Assembly (NCBI GenBank): GCA_964455935.1
Contig: CAYVZU010000041.1
Span: 1-28,495 of the forward strand
Direction: 5' to 3'
DNA from: CAYVZU01 sp964455935
GTDB lineage: Bacteria > Fibrobacterota > CAYVZU01
DNA: 28,495 bases
Shown: in pieces, positions 1 through 7,453 of the stretch
Numbering within the stretch: position 1 is the first letter of the stretch
Layout of the letters: each line of letters opens with the position of its first letter
The notes under the pieces: generated by a model
Seen by the model: only the letters and a program-made list of their open reading frames with translations
Database searches by the model: none
Told to the model about the DNA's origin: nothing
Position numbers and translations under genes: made by a program

Positions 1-296
1 AGAAGATTGTCGCGCGTAATGCCCGCGTTGTTGACCAGGATATCGATTTGGCCCAACCCGGCCAGGGCCGTTTCCACCATGGCTGCGACTTCGGCCGCGT
101 TGGTTACATTGACTTTGACGGGGATGGCTTTGACACCCAGGGCCGAGAGTTCGGCCGCCGCTTGCCCCGCCGTTGCTTCGTTCATATCGCAGACCGCGAC
201 ATTGCAGCCCTCGCGCGCCAGCGCCGTGCAAATCGCTTTTCCAATGCCTTGTCCGCCGCCGGTTACGATTGCCGATTTATTTTCGAGCCGTTTCAT
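1..296 (-). CDS. fabG: 3-oxoacyl-ACP reductase FabG (3' end cut by window edge)
   Basis: NADPH-dependent reduction of 3-oxoacyl-ACP in the fatty-acid elongation cycle, a cytoplasmic short-chain dehydrogenase. Only the first 98 codons are present. The protein opens MKRLENKSAIVTGGGQGIGK, giving the Rossmann nucleotide loop TGGGQGIG at about residues 13-20, and reaches the NNAG motif at about residues 90-93. The Ser-Tyr-Lys catalytic region lies beyond the left edge. The ATG at 296 is preceded by a near-perfect Shine-Dalgarno (GGAGGTG, about 4 nt away), which fixes the start. It is the last visible gene of the yceD-rpmF-plsX-fabH-fabD-fabG operon, where acpP and fabF commonly follow. A different SDR enzyme is possible from the fold alone, but the operon makes FabG the natural reading. 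Confidence 0.93.
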   Translation of the reverse strand, partial: MKRLENKSAIVTGGGQGIGKAICTALAREGCNVAVCDMNEATAGQAAAELSALGVKAIPVKVNVTNAAEVAAMVETALAGLGQIDILVNNAGITRDNL

Positions 297-320
297 TATT
301 CACCTCCGTGATAAAGCGAA

Positions 321-450
321 GTTCGCGGTTGATTGTTCTCGGTTAACAGTTGCGGACGAAAACCAATGGAGACACCCCGTTTCGCGAATTCGAGGCTAAA
401 AGGCATCTCCTGTTCCGACAATTGAGAACTGAGAACCGCCAACCGTGAAC
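321..450. repeat. Imperfect inverted repeat between fabD and fabG
   Basis: Two 32-nt arms, 321-352 and 419-450, are inverted copies matching at 24 of 32 positions by hand alignment; both contain GTTC-CGGTTG and GTTCTC blocks. They flank 66 nt and fill most of the 158-nt fabD-fabG gap. The operon is otherwise tightly packed, so this long structured gap stands out. The arms could fold in the transcript as a long stem and act as an attenuator or processing site, or be a dispersed repeat. Function is inference. Confidence 0.45.
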
Positions 451-454
451 TCTC

Positions 455-1367
455 TTAAGCTGGTTCCTGCCCCAAATAGGCCGAAACGCCGTTGAGATCC
501 TCAACGGAAAAGGATTTCATATTCCGGTCAATGCGGCGCAGCAGTCCGCTGAGGACCTTGCCGGGCCCGACTTCGACCACGGAATCCGCGCCGGTCTCCC
601 GTGCTTTGGCCATGCACGCCACCCAGCGAACGGGCGAGTTGAGTTGGCGCAACAGAAGCTGTCGCATGGTCTCGCCTGATGTGACGGGCTCGGACGACAC
701 ATTCGAAATTACCGGTATTTTGGTGTCGAGGAAGCGGTATTCTTTCAGCAATTCCTGAAATTCCCAGGCAATTGCGTCCATAAGCGGCGAGTGAAATGCG
801 CCGCTTACCTGGAGTTGAACCACTTTTTTGGCGCCCTTGGCTTTGGCCAGGTCCATGGCCTTGAGCACTCCGGGCACTTCACCGGATATTACAAGCTGCT
901 CGGGCGAGTTGTAATTGGCCGGAACAACCGCGCCGGTAGCCGAAGCCTCGCGGCAGAGTTCCTCAACCGCCTGGTCGGCAAGCCCGATAATGGCGGCCAT
1001 TGCCCCGGGACGCAGCTTTCCCACCTTGGCCATCAGTTTTCCGCGGCCGTGCACCAGCTTCACGGTGGCTTTGAAGGGCCGTATATTCGCCCAGGCTGTG
1101 TCCGGCCACAAGCGAGGGGATCCGGCCCCGATCCCGCAACACCGAGCAAAGAGCGTAAGAACAGACAAGAATTGCGGGCTGTGCATTCTCGGTTTTCTTC
1201 AATTCTTCTTCGGTACCCTCGAAGATGAGCTTGGGTAGATCGAATTCGCAGTACTCGGACGCCTTGCGGAACAGGTCGGCCGCCGTGGGGTCCTTCTCGA
1301 AAATGTCTTTGCACATGCCCACGGCCTGTGAACCCTGTCCCGGAAACACGAAGAGACTCTTACCCAT
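455..1367 (-). CDS. fabD: Malonyl-CoA:ACP transacylase FabD, reading frame interrupted
   Basis: Transfers malonyl from CoA to ACP to supply chain extension in fatty-acid synthesis (cytoplasm). The first part (ATG at 1367, Shine-Dalgarno AAGGAA) reads MGKSLFVFPGQGSQAVGM and reaches the active-site GHSLGEYTAL. The frame then changes near 1066-1080, and the rest continues as FKATVKLVHGRGKLM through NYNSPEQLVISG, VSGAFHSPLM with the catalytic His, and VEVGPGKVL near the C-terminus. Against E. coli FabD the piece between EYTAL and the FxxAVxLV helix is missing, about seven residues. The overlap of the flanking codons implies 23 nt lost; restoring them gives about 311 residues, the normal family length. 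As fabD is essential and the rest is intact, an assembly or sequencing error is likelier than a true pseudogene. It lies 12 nt after fabH. Confidence 0.9.
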
Positions 1368-1379
1368 GAGGGCCTTCCT

Positions 1380-2330
1380 TTACCAACGTACGGCTGCAGC
1401 GCCCCACGTGAGACCTCCGCCGACCGCCACCAGAACGATAACCTGGCCCTCGCGGATCCGGTTTTCGTCAACGGCTTCCTTGAGAGCAAGGGGGATTGAA
1501 GCTGAGGAGGTGTTGCCGTACTTGTTAAGATTGACGAACACTTTCGACATGGGAATTCCAAGCTGAGATGCGGTTGCCTGGATAATGCGGATATTGGCCT
1601 GGTGGGCGACAAGACAGTCGACGGCGCCCAAGGACAGACCGGCCTCGCCGACGACCTTCAGCACAGATTCTTTCATCATCCGCACGGCATTTTTGAAGAC
1701 TTCCTGGCCGTTCATGGTGAGGTGACGAGGATGACCCCAGGCCGGAAGCGTCAGAATGTTTCCCAGGGATCCGTCGGAGCCCATGTGGGTCGACAGAACC
1801 CCGCGATCGCCCTCGCCGGCGGTCAGGATCATGGCGCCGGCGCCGTCCCCAAAGAGAACGCAGGTGTTGCGGTCCGTCCAGTCGAGCACGCGCGAGACAA
1901 TCTCGGCGCCCACGATCAGAACCTTCCGGTTCTTCCCGGCGCGGATGAACCCGTCGGCGATGCTCATTGCGTAAACGAATCCCGAGCAGGCCGCCTGAAC
2001 ATCAAAGGCCGACGCATTGCGGGCGCCGATCTTTTCCTGGATCAGGCACGCGGTGGAAGGAAAAACAAAATCGGGTGTGAAGGTCCCGCAAATAATGCAG
2101 TCGATTTCTTCGGGATTGATTCCGCCTTGCACCATGGCCCGGGTTGCGGCCTGGGCACCCAGATCGGAAGCCTGAACGGGTGAGTTTTCCTCCAGGATCC
2201 GGCGCTGCTCAATGCCCGTGCGCGTTCGAATCCACTCGTCGCTGGTTGTTACCAGCTTTGCCAGATCGTTGTTGGTGACGATGCGTTCGGGGAGAGCGAT
2301 GCCGATTCCCGCTATTTGCGCGCGTATCAT
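1380..2330 (-). CDS. fabH: 3-oxoacyl-ACP synthase III (KAS III) FabH
   Basis: Condenses an acyl-CoA starter (usually acetyl-CoA) with malonyl-ACP to initiate type II fatty-acid synthesis. The protein has 316 residues, normal for FabH. The catalytic triad is visible: Cys115 in DVQAACSGF, His243 in VAHQANIRII and Asn273 in NKYGNTSSASIP. The N-terminal TSDEWIRTRTGI and C-terminal GGGLTWGAA motifs are typical. The ATG at 2330 overlaps the plsX stop by 4 nt (ATGA), consistent with translational coupling. fabD follows after 12 nt. Substrate choice (straight or branched starter) cannot be read from the sequence. Confidence 0.96.
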   Translation of the reverse strand: MIRAQIAGIGIALPERIVTNNDLAKLVTTSDEWIRTRTGIEQRRILEENSPVQASDLGAQAATRAMVQGGINPEEIDCIICGTFTPDFVFPSTACLIQEKIGARNASAFDVQAACSGFVYAMSIADGFIRAGKNRKVLIVGAEIVSRVLDWTDRNTCVLFGDGAGAMILTAGEGDRGVLSTHMGSDGSLGNILTLPAWGHPRHLTMNGQEVFKNAVRMMKESVLKVVGEAGLSLGAVDCLVAHQANIRIIQATASQLGIPMSKVFVNLNKYGNTSSASIPLALKEAVDENRIREGQVIVLVAVGGGLTWGAAAVRW

Positions 2331-3268
2331 GGCATGGACCGAATATAATCCTTGATCCGGGCATTCACGCCCTGCTGGACCGCTTTCGTGGCGACCAACA
2401 CGGCATTCTTTATTGCTTCGGCATTGGAGGCCCCGTGTGCTTTGATGCAGACCCCATTGACGCCCAGAAACGGCGTGCCTCCCGCGCGGGACGAATCGAA
2501 CTGGCGCGCGGTCTTTTCATCACCGCGCACGAGATGCGCGATGGTTTCCAATAATTTCAGGGCGATGTTGCCCACGAATCCGTCGCAGACAATAATGTCG
2601 AATCCGCCCATGATGATCGACCGGCTTTCGGCGTTGCCAAGGAAATTGAGACCCGATTGTTCCAGCAAGGGATAAGTGGCCAGCGTCAGTTCGTTTCCTT
2701 TTGTGCTTTCCTGGCCAATAGATAGCAGGCCGACACGGGGCGAAGCCATATCCAGAATGGCCTGCGCGTAGGCCGCTCCCATGAAGGCAAACTGCAGCAG
2801 GTGGGGCGGTTTACAGTCCACATTGGCGCCGCTGTCGATCATCACACAAGGCCCTTTTAGCGAAGGTACCACCACCGGCAGGGCCGCCCGCTGAACGCCT
2901 TCAATCCGCCCCAGAGTGAACATGCTGGCCACGAGCAACGCGCCGGTATTGCCTGCGCTTAGCGAGGCGTCGGCTTTGCCTTCCGCTTGCAGCCGCAAGG
3001 CCCCATTCATTGATGAATTGGGTTTGGCTTTAAAGACTTTGGATGGAGAATCGTCCATTTGGACGACTTCCTCGGCGTGAATGACGCTAATTGGCAGGGA
3101 AGAGGCATTGCAGCGGCCCAATTCCTGCACTATTATATCCCTATTTCCTACTAAAACAACAGAAAGGCCGGTTTCGGTTTGGCGCAAGGCCTGCGCGACA
3201 CCTTCAACCACGGCTTGCGGAGCGTGGTCTCCCCCCATTGCATCGACTGCGACACGTACCGTCATCAT
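2327..3268 (-). CDS. plsX: Phosphate acyltransferase PlsX
   Basis: Converts acyl-ACP to acyl-phosphate, the acyl donor used by PlsY in the first step of phospholipid synthesis; a peripheral cytoplasmic enzyme. The 313-residue protein opens MMTVRVAVDAMGGDHAP, the conserved PlsX N-terminus, and carries SAGNTGALL, GANVDCKPPHLLQFAFMG and CDGFVGNIALK motifs. The start is one of two adjacent ATGs (3268 or 3265). The first overlaps the rpmF stop codon in an ATGA arrangement, so translation is probably coupled to L32. The end overlaps fabH by 4 nt. The rpmF-plsX-fabH order is the widespread bacterial arrangement. Confidence 0.96.
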   Translation of the reverse strand: MMTVRVAVDAMGGDHAPQAVVEGVAQALRQTETGLSVVLVGNRDIIVQELGRCNASSLPISVIHAEEVVQMDDSPSKVFKAKPNSSMNGALRLQAEGKADASLSAGNTGALLVASMFTLGRIEGVQRAALPVVVPSLKGPCVMIDSGANVDCKPPHLLQFAFMGAAYAQAILDMASPRVGLLSIGQESTKGNELTLATYPLLEQSGLNFLGNAESRSIIMGGFDIIVCDGFVGNIALKLLETIAHLVRGDEKTARQFDSSRAGGTPFLGVNGVCIKAHGASNAEAIKNAVLVATKAVQQGVNARIKDYIRSMP

Positions 3269-3444
3269 TCTTGCGGAATTTTAACTTCTTTGCCGCCGTA
3301 GTATCCGCAACTCGAACAAACCCGGTGAGCCCGCTTGAGCGCCTTGCAGTGGGGGCATGCCACCAGGTTGGGAAGCGTCAACGAGTCGTGCGTCCTGCGC
3401 TTATCGCGGCGTTGACGGGTCGTTTTTTTCTTTGGAACGGCCAT
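3265..3444 (-). CDS. rpmF: 50S ribosomal protein L32
   Basis: Structural protein of the large ribosomal subunit. The 59-residue protein begins MAVPKKKTTRQRRDKRRTHD, the hallmark basic L32 N-terminus, and has four zinc-ligand cysteines as two CxxC-type pairs (Cys30/Cys33 and Cys43/Cys46, in CPHC and CSSC). It is therefore the zinc-binding form of L32, as opposed to the cysteine-free form some bacteria use under zinc limitation. The stop overlaps the plsX start, and YceD lies 15 nt upstream. A Shine-Dalgarno-like AGGTGG lies just upstream of the ATG at 3444. Confidence 0.97.
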   Translation of the reverse strand: MAVPKKKTTRQRRDKRRTHDSLTLPNLVACPHCKALKRAHRVCSSCGYYGGKEVKIPQE

Positions 3445-3459
3445 GTATCCACCTTTCGT

Positions 3460-3939
3460 TCAGACGGTACCAAACCCCACGGTTACCTGCTTGCATTTGC
3501 ATGCGGCGACCGTGTTAAGATTCTCCCCGCATCCGCCGCAAAGACCTTTGCAGTCTTCAGTGCATAGCGGCTTCATGGGAAGGCTTAAAATAATACTTTC
3601 GCGAATAATCTGCGACAAGTTGATTTCCGATGTCTCCGGACTGATATATTCGAAATAGGTATCGGCCTCGGGATTTTTCAGATTTTTCTTCCATGAATAG
3701 ACGGCTGTCAGCTTCCCCGTTGCCTGGTGGGCAAAATCATCCAAACAGCGGCTGCATTCGAGCTTGACAGGGCATCGTACTTCCAAGCGAAGGTAAAGCG
3801 CATCATCGCAAAGCTCGGCATTGCCCGCAACCGTCGCGGTATCCAGAAGATCCAGTTCTTCCCGGTCCTTCTTTCCGAAATTGCCGGTTAGCTTTATAAG
3901 GTTCTGTCCCTTTTCAAGGGATTTGAGTTGTATTTTCAT
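3460..3939 (-). CDS. yceD: YceD / DUF177 family protein
   Basis: A DUF177 protein; in E. coli and plants the family is linked to 23S rRNA accumulation and 50S assembly, and it is nearly always encoded next to rpmF, as here. The 159-residue protein shows CPVKLECSRCLDDF (about residues 56-69), with the family's CxRCL signature. It ends in a cysteine-rich tail (CTEDCKGLCGGCGENLN, then CKCK) resembling the family's C-terminal metal-binding motif. The ATG at 3939 has GAGGT about 5 nt upstream. It is the first gene of the operon, just downstream of a plausible promoter. Metal binding by the tail is inference. Confidence 0.9.
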   Translation of the reverse strand: MKIQLKSLEKGQNLIKLTGNFGKKDREELDLLDTATVAGNAELCDDALYLRLEVRCPVKLECSRCLDDFAHQATGKLTAVYSWKKNLKNPEADTYFEYISPETSEINLSQIIRESIILSLPMKPLCTEDCKGLCGGCGENLNTVAACKCKQVTVGFGTV

Positions 3940-3962
3940 CGTTACCTCACGAAACGGAAACC

Positions 3963-3992
3963 AAAATAGTTTTCCGTATTTTGGAGGGTCAA
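3963..3992 (-). promoter_or_regulatory. Sigma-70-type promoter for the yceD-fab operon
   Basis: On the minus strand TTGACC (3987-3992, 5 of 6 to the -35 consensus) is followed after 18 nt by TATTTT (3963-3968, 4 of 6 to the -10). Transcription would start about 17 nt upstream of the yceD ATG at 3939, leaving room for its Shine-Dalgarno. It is the best-placed match in the divergent yceD-yicC interval. Confidence 0.5.
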
Positions 3993-4123
3993 GGCGTTTT
4001 TGTGTAACAGGTTCTGTGATGCAAGGTTATGAAGTGAGAGAGTGAGGACAAGGGCCTTTGGGGCATCCACCGTGATTTTGTGGCAGGGACGCAGCTGTAA
4101 CCATTTGTTTCGTTGGCGCATAT

Positions 4124-4155
4124 GCAGAATTTAGGATACGCAGAATTTGGGATAA
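4124..4155. repeat. 16-bp tandem duplication upstream of yicC
   Basis: GCAGAATTTAGGATAC (4124-4139) is followed directly by GCAGAATTTGGGATAA (4140-4155), a match at 14 of 16 positions. Read on the minus strand, the first unit (TATCCTAAATTCTGCA) resembles the terminal inverted repeats of the elements at 16965 and 23469. I found no partner end nearby, so this may be a decayed remnant of that family or an unrelated direct repeat in the yicC leader. Confidence 0.5.
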
Positions 4156-4193
4156 ATTGACTCGATTCTGTGCGGAAGTCTATTTTCTTTCGA

Positions 4194-5075
4194 ATGTTAC
4201 GAAGTATGACCGGCTTTGGTTTGGCTCGGGCTTCAACACCCTGGGGCCGTGTCAGTGTTGAAATCAAAACGGTCAACAATCGTTTTCTCGACCTTCAGAT
4301 CCGCACGCCGCGGCTTTTTTCCAGCACTGAATCAAACATTCGTTCCTTCCTTTCCGGCCGGTTTGTCCGGGGCTCCGTTTTTGTTGGCGCCACTCTGGAC
4401 GAGGGTGGCAAGGAAACCGCCGAGACGTTCTCGTGGAACAAGGTTCTGGTTAAGGCTTATGTCTGCGAATTGCGGAAAATCGGCAAGCTTTTTGGGCTGA
4501 AAGGGGATGTCACGCTCGATATGATCAGCCGCAATCCGGACCTGATTAACCGGGAAACGCCTCTTGTGGAGCCGATCAAGCTGTGGAAGGAATTAGAGCC
4601 GGTTTTTCTTTCGGCATTCGAAAAGACCGATGCTATGCGCCGGGCCGAAGGCCAAAAGCTGGAAAAAGCGATACGCGGGCATCTTGACGCGATCGAGGAG
4701 TCGCTGGAGCGCGTGATCCAACGGGCTCCGCAGCGCATTGTGGAATATCGGGCAAAGCTTGAAAAAAACATCCGCTCTCTTTTGGGCGAGGCGGAGCCCG
4801 ATGCCAACCGGCTCATGACCGAGATCGGGGTGATGTCCGAGCGTCTCGATATTGAAGAGGAATGCATCCGCCTCAAGAGCCATATTGACCAATTCCGCCG
4901 GTCCTTAAAGCTGCAGGAGGAGGTTGGAAAACGGCTTGGATTTCTGCTTCAGGAGATGGGTCGGGAAGTCAACACAATCGGTTCAAAGGCCAATGACTCC
5001 CTGATCGGACAAGAATCGGTTTCTCTCAAAGAGCGGCTGGAAATCATCCGCGAACAGGTGCAGAATATTGAATAA
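4194..5075 (+). CDS. yicC: YicC family endoribonuclease
   Basis: A YicC-type protein; the E. coli member is reported to act as an endoribonuclease affecting small-RNA turnover. The 293-residue protein opens MLRSMTGFGLA, the family's invariant N-terminus, followed by VEIKTVNNRFLD. The C-terminal DUF1732 part is helical and ends GREVNTIGSKANDSLI, a conserved signature. I chose the ATG at 4194 because it aligns with the family start. A GTG at 4170 would add eight non-conserved residues, and neither start has a clear Shine-Dalgarno. It is the first gene of yicC-rpoZ-coaBC; gmk, usually between yicC and rpoZ, is absent here. Confidence 0.93.
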   Translation: MLRSMTGFGLARASTPWGRVSVEIKTVNNRFLDLQIRTPRLFSSTESNIRSFLSGRFVRGSVFVGATLDEGGKETAETFSWNKVLVKAYVCELRKIGKLFGLKGDVTLDMISRNPDLINRETPLVEPIKLWKELEPVFLSAFEKTDAMRRAEGQKLEKAIRGHLDAIEESLERVIQRAPQRIVEYRAKLEKNIRSLLGEAEPDANRLMTEIGVMSERLDIEEECIRLKSHIDQFRRSLKLQEEVGKRLGFLLQEMGREVNTIGSKANDSLIGQESVSLKERLEIIREQVQNIE

Positions 5076-5119
5076 AGGGATGCTGGATATAACAGAACGT
5101 TGACCCATTAGGAGGCATT

Positions 5120-5323
5120 GTGCTGGAAACTCAATTGTATACTCTTCGGAAGCGCTCGATCAATCCGTATCTCGCCAGCGTGATGACGGCCATGGAAGCC
5201 CGGTCCGTCAACGCCAAGGTTCTCCAGGGGATCATTGAAGAAAAGAAAAAACCTACCACCGTGGCCCTGGAGAAGGTCCTTGAGGGCCGCGTTGTGCTTG
5301 CGACAGAAGAGCTCGAGGGATAG
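5120..5323 (+). CDS. rpoZ: RNA polymerase omega subunit
   Basis: A small subunit that aids assembly and stability of RNA polymerase by clamping beta-prime. The 67-residue product has the conserved omega layout: an N-terminal INPYLASVMTAMEARSVN helix (family: RY-hydrophobic, AxxARQ), a KKPTTVALEKVLEGRV motif and a short acidic tail. The start is GTG at 5120 with a strong AGGAGG 5-6 nt upstream. It lies 44 nt after yicC and 38 nt before coaBC, the usual neighbourhood for rpoZ. The helix sequence is divergent, so the call rests on the KPTT-ALEE-type motif, size and context together. Confidence 0.85.
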   Translation: MLETQLYTLRKRSINPYLASVMTAMEARSVNAKVLQGIIEEKKKPTTVALEKVLEGRVVLATEELEG

Positions 5324-5361
5324 TTCCGACCTTCGATTTTTAAAAAACTGTTCCCGATAAG

Positions 5362-6558
5362 TTGGCCCTTCGGAGGTTTGTTCTGCTTACCGGAAAACGA
5401 ACCCTTCTGGGGATAACCGGCGGTATCGCCGCCTATAAGATTCCCGATCTGATCCGTCGAATTCGAAGCCAGAACGGTGAAGTCCGTTGTATTGTTACGC
5501 AAGCCGGCCGCGAATTTGTCTCGGAGCAAGTGCTGCAAACGCTGAGCGGATACCCGCCGCTTACCGCTCTTTTCTCCAAAGAATTTTTGGTCGAGCACAT
5601 TGAATTAAGCCGTTGGGCGCACTGCCTTGTCATTGCGCCGGCCACCGCAAATACCCTTGCCAAGATGGCGCAGGGCATTGCCGACAACCTGTTGACCACA
5701 ACCTATCTCTCCTTTGCGGGGCCCGTATTGGCGGCGCCCGCCATGAATACCGTGATGTGGGAACACCCGGCGGTTAGGGCCAATATGGAATTATTGCGGG
5801 CGCGCAACGTGTCGGTTGTTGAGCCATGCGAAGGTGCTTTGGCCTGCGGCGAACAGGGAAAAGGCCGCATGGCCGAACCCGAAGCCATTTTTGAATGGAT
5901 TGTACGTTCTCATACCAAGCCGTTTCTGGCCGGCAAAAATGTCCTGATCACGGCCGGGCCAACGCGCGAGCATATCGATCCCGTGCGGTTCATCAGCAAT
6001 TCATCATCGGGAAAGATGGGGTTTGCCCTGGCGCGGGCGGCCTGGCGCGCGGGAGCCCATGTGACGCTTGTCGCGGGGCCGGCGGGGGAGAAGACTCCCG
6101 AGGGGATCGAGCGTATCGACGTGGTTTCCGCCCACGAGATGTTCGAGGCTGTTCAATCCCGCTTTTCCGCCTGCAATATCTTCATCGCCAATGCCGCGGT
6201 CGCCGACTTTGCGCCCAGGGACCCGCAGCAGCACAAAGCGCCGAAATCGACTCTGGGGGAATCCATTCCCGTCCGTCGCACACCCGATATCTTGGCCTGG
6301 GCGGGCGGGAACAAAGGCGCGCGGCGGATCGTGGGTTTTGCCCTGGAAACGCGGGACGCGGAGGCATCGGCCCTGGAAAAAATGCGACAGAAGCACTGCG
6401 ATTTTCTGGCTCTTAACAACCCCTTCCAGACCTCGGGTGGAATCGGCACCGACCGCAATGCCGTCACGTTGTATGGCCCCCAAGGCAAGATCCGCGACCT
6501 CGAAGATCAACCCAAATTACAGCTGGCGGCCAAGATCCTGTCGATTCTATTCGAATAA
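5362..6558 (+). CDS. coaBC: Bifunctional CoaBC: phosphopantothenoylcysteine decarboxylase / phosphopantothenate-cysteine ligase
   Basis: Two consecutive steps of coenzyme A synthesis: CoaB joins cysteine to 4'-phosphopantothenate, and the FMN-dependent CoaC domain decarboxylates the product. Residues 1 to about 185 are CoaC: GITGGIAAYK, catalytic His79 in EHIELSRWA, APATANT, PAMNTVMW, and the active-site Cys162 in ACGEQGKGRM. Residues from about 190 are CoaB: NVLITAGPTREHIDPVR, ISNSSSGKMG and NAAVADF. Length is normal (398). The start is uncertain: TTG at 5362 gives the longest form but has no good Shine-Dalgarno, while CGGAGG at 5371-5376 sits 6 nt before a CTG at 5383. This ends the yicC operon; the flagellar genes converge on it. 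Confidence 0.95.
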   Translation: MALRRFVLLTGKRTLLGITGGIAAYKIPDLIRRIRSQNGEVRCIVTQAGREFVSEQVLQTLSGYPPLTALFSKEFLVEHIELSRWAHCLVIAPATANTLAKMAQGIADNLLTTTYLSFAGPVLAAPAMNTVMWEHPAVRANMELLRARNVSVVEPCEGALACGEQGKGRMAEPEAIFEWIVRSHTKPFLAGKNVLITAGPTREHIDPVRFISNSSSGKMGFALARAAWRAGAHVTLVAGPAGEKTPEGIERIDVVSAHEMFEAVQSRFSACNIFIANAAVADFAPRDPQQHKAPKSTLGESIPVRRTPDILAWAGGNKGARRIVGFALETRDAEASALEKMRQKHCDFLALNNPFQTSGGIGTDRNAVTLYGPQGKIRDLEDQPKLQLAAKILSILFE

Positions 6559-6600
6559 TTCCGCTCCAATCGCAATTAGAGCAGATGAAAAAGAGGGCGG

Positions 6601-6999
6601 CTATGCCTGGTGACCGGCGTAGCAGGCGATCGCTTTGCGCTGTTTGCCGAAATCCAGAAGCCTGTTTTGGACAATCTCGCGCTGGCGAACCATGGATTGA
6701 TAGAGCTGATTGTTGTCGGCGTGGAGCCGTTCGAAAAGAGATACGAGTTCGGCGGTGCTTTGTTCGATGGCCCGACGAGTCTTTGCGTCGGCCGCATCAC
6801 GGCCTTTCTTCCATTCGCTGATCAGCGGACGCAACTCCTTGTCGAGAGCCGTGGCCTTCTCGATCCACGCGGATCGTTCGACCCATGATTGCTTCCAGAT
6901 TTCGGGCTCGGACGAGAAGTCGGGCTGAATGGCCATACCGCGGCGGCAATAGCCCTTGAGGGTATCCATTCGGGGAAGAATTTCTTTCTGAAAATCCAT
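6601..6999 (-). CDS. Probable flagellar chaperone, FliT-like position
   Basis: A 132-residue, mostly helical, charged protein without signal peptide or membrane segment. It begins MDFQKEILPRMDTLKGY and has a long helix-rich centre (WKKGRDAADAKTRRAIEQ) and a coiled-coil-like C-terminal half. Its start lies 2 nt after the fliS stop, so the two are almost certainly co-translated. In many bacteria the gene after fliS encodes FliT or a FlgN-like export chaperone that binds FliD; size and helical character fit, but I see no diagnostic motif. The ATG at 6999 has only a weak GGATAG upstream, consistent with coupling to fliS. The function is inferred from position. Confidence 0.75.
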   Translation of the reverse strand: MDFQKEILPRMDTLKGYCRRGMAIQPDFSSEPEIWKQSWVERSAWIEKATALDKELRPLISEWKKGRDAADAKTRRAIEQSTAELVSLFERLHADNNQLYQSMVRQREIVQNRLLDFGKQRKAIACYAGHQA

Positions 7000-7001
7000 G
7001 G

Positions 7002-7436
7002 CTATCCTACAACGGCCAGGCCGGCGGTCATGTTTGGCGTTGAAAGCAGCGGTGACCTGGTTTTGCGCAACTGGTCGAAGGCGCCAACCCAGGCTTCGCG
7101 CAGACCCGTAAGATGTTTGACGACCTCGTCGAGAATGGCCGGGTCCTTCTTCATGTTGGCCTCGATAAGCCGGCGATTCATGTAGTCGTACAAGCGATAC
7201 AGGTTTTTGGCGACTTCGCCGCCGGCGCCCATGTTCAGGCTTGCCATCAGTTCGGTAATGGCCTGCTGGGCCTTCTTCAGCAGGTTGGCCCGGCCGCGAA
7301 CGTCGTCGCTGCCGAATGTCTCCTTGGCCTGCTTGCACTGGCGTATCGCGAAATCATACACGAGCAGGATCAATTTGGTCTGGTCAGTCGTGATGGTGTT
7401 GGCGCCGCGGTAATTGTCATATCCCATTCGGTTCAT
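7002..7436 (-). CDS. fliS: Flagellar secretion chaperone FliS
   Basis: Cytosolic chaperone that holds flagellin unpolymerised before export. The 144-residue protein has the family pattern: an N-terminal NYRGANTITTDQTKLILLVYD segment (family: YxxxxVxTASPxxLIxMLYD), then KAQQAITELMASLNM and NLYRLYDYMNRRLIEANM, which matches the FliS LYxYMxxRLxxAN signature. The ATG at 7436 is preceded by GGAGG about 8 nt away. It lies 17 nt after the fliD stop and directly before the FliT-like gene. Confidence 0.95.
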   Translation of the reverse strand: MNRMGYDNYRGANTITTDQTKLILLVYDFAIRQCKQAKETFGSDDVRGRANLLKKAQQAITELMASLNMGAGGEVAKNLYRLYDYMNRRLIEANMKKDPAILDEVVKHLTGLREAWVGAFDQLRKTRSPLLSTPNMTAGLAVVG

Positions 7437-7453
7437 GGCCCATCCTCCGCAGG

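Noticed and set aside
4157..4187. TTGACT-N18-TATTTT as a yicC promoter
   Set aside because: The predicted transcript start falls at or after the preferred ATG at 4194, which would require a leaderless message; kept out as a feature.
3989..4279. Minus-strand open frame in the yceD-yicC interval
   Set aside because: It is antisense to the conserved start of yicC, has no ribosome site and reads through the tandem repeat; composition is not protein-like.
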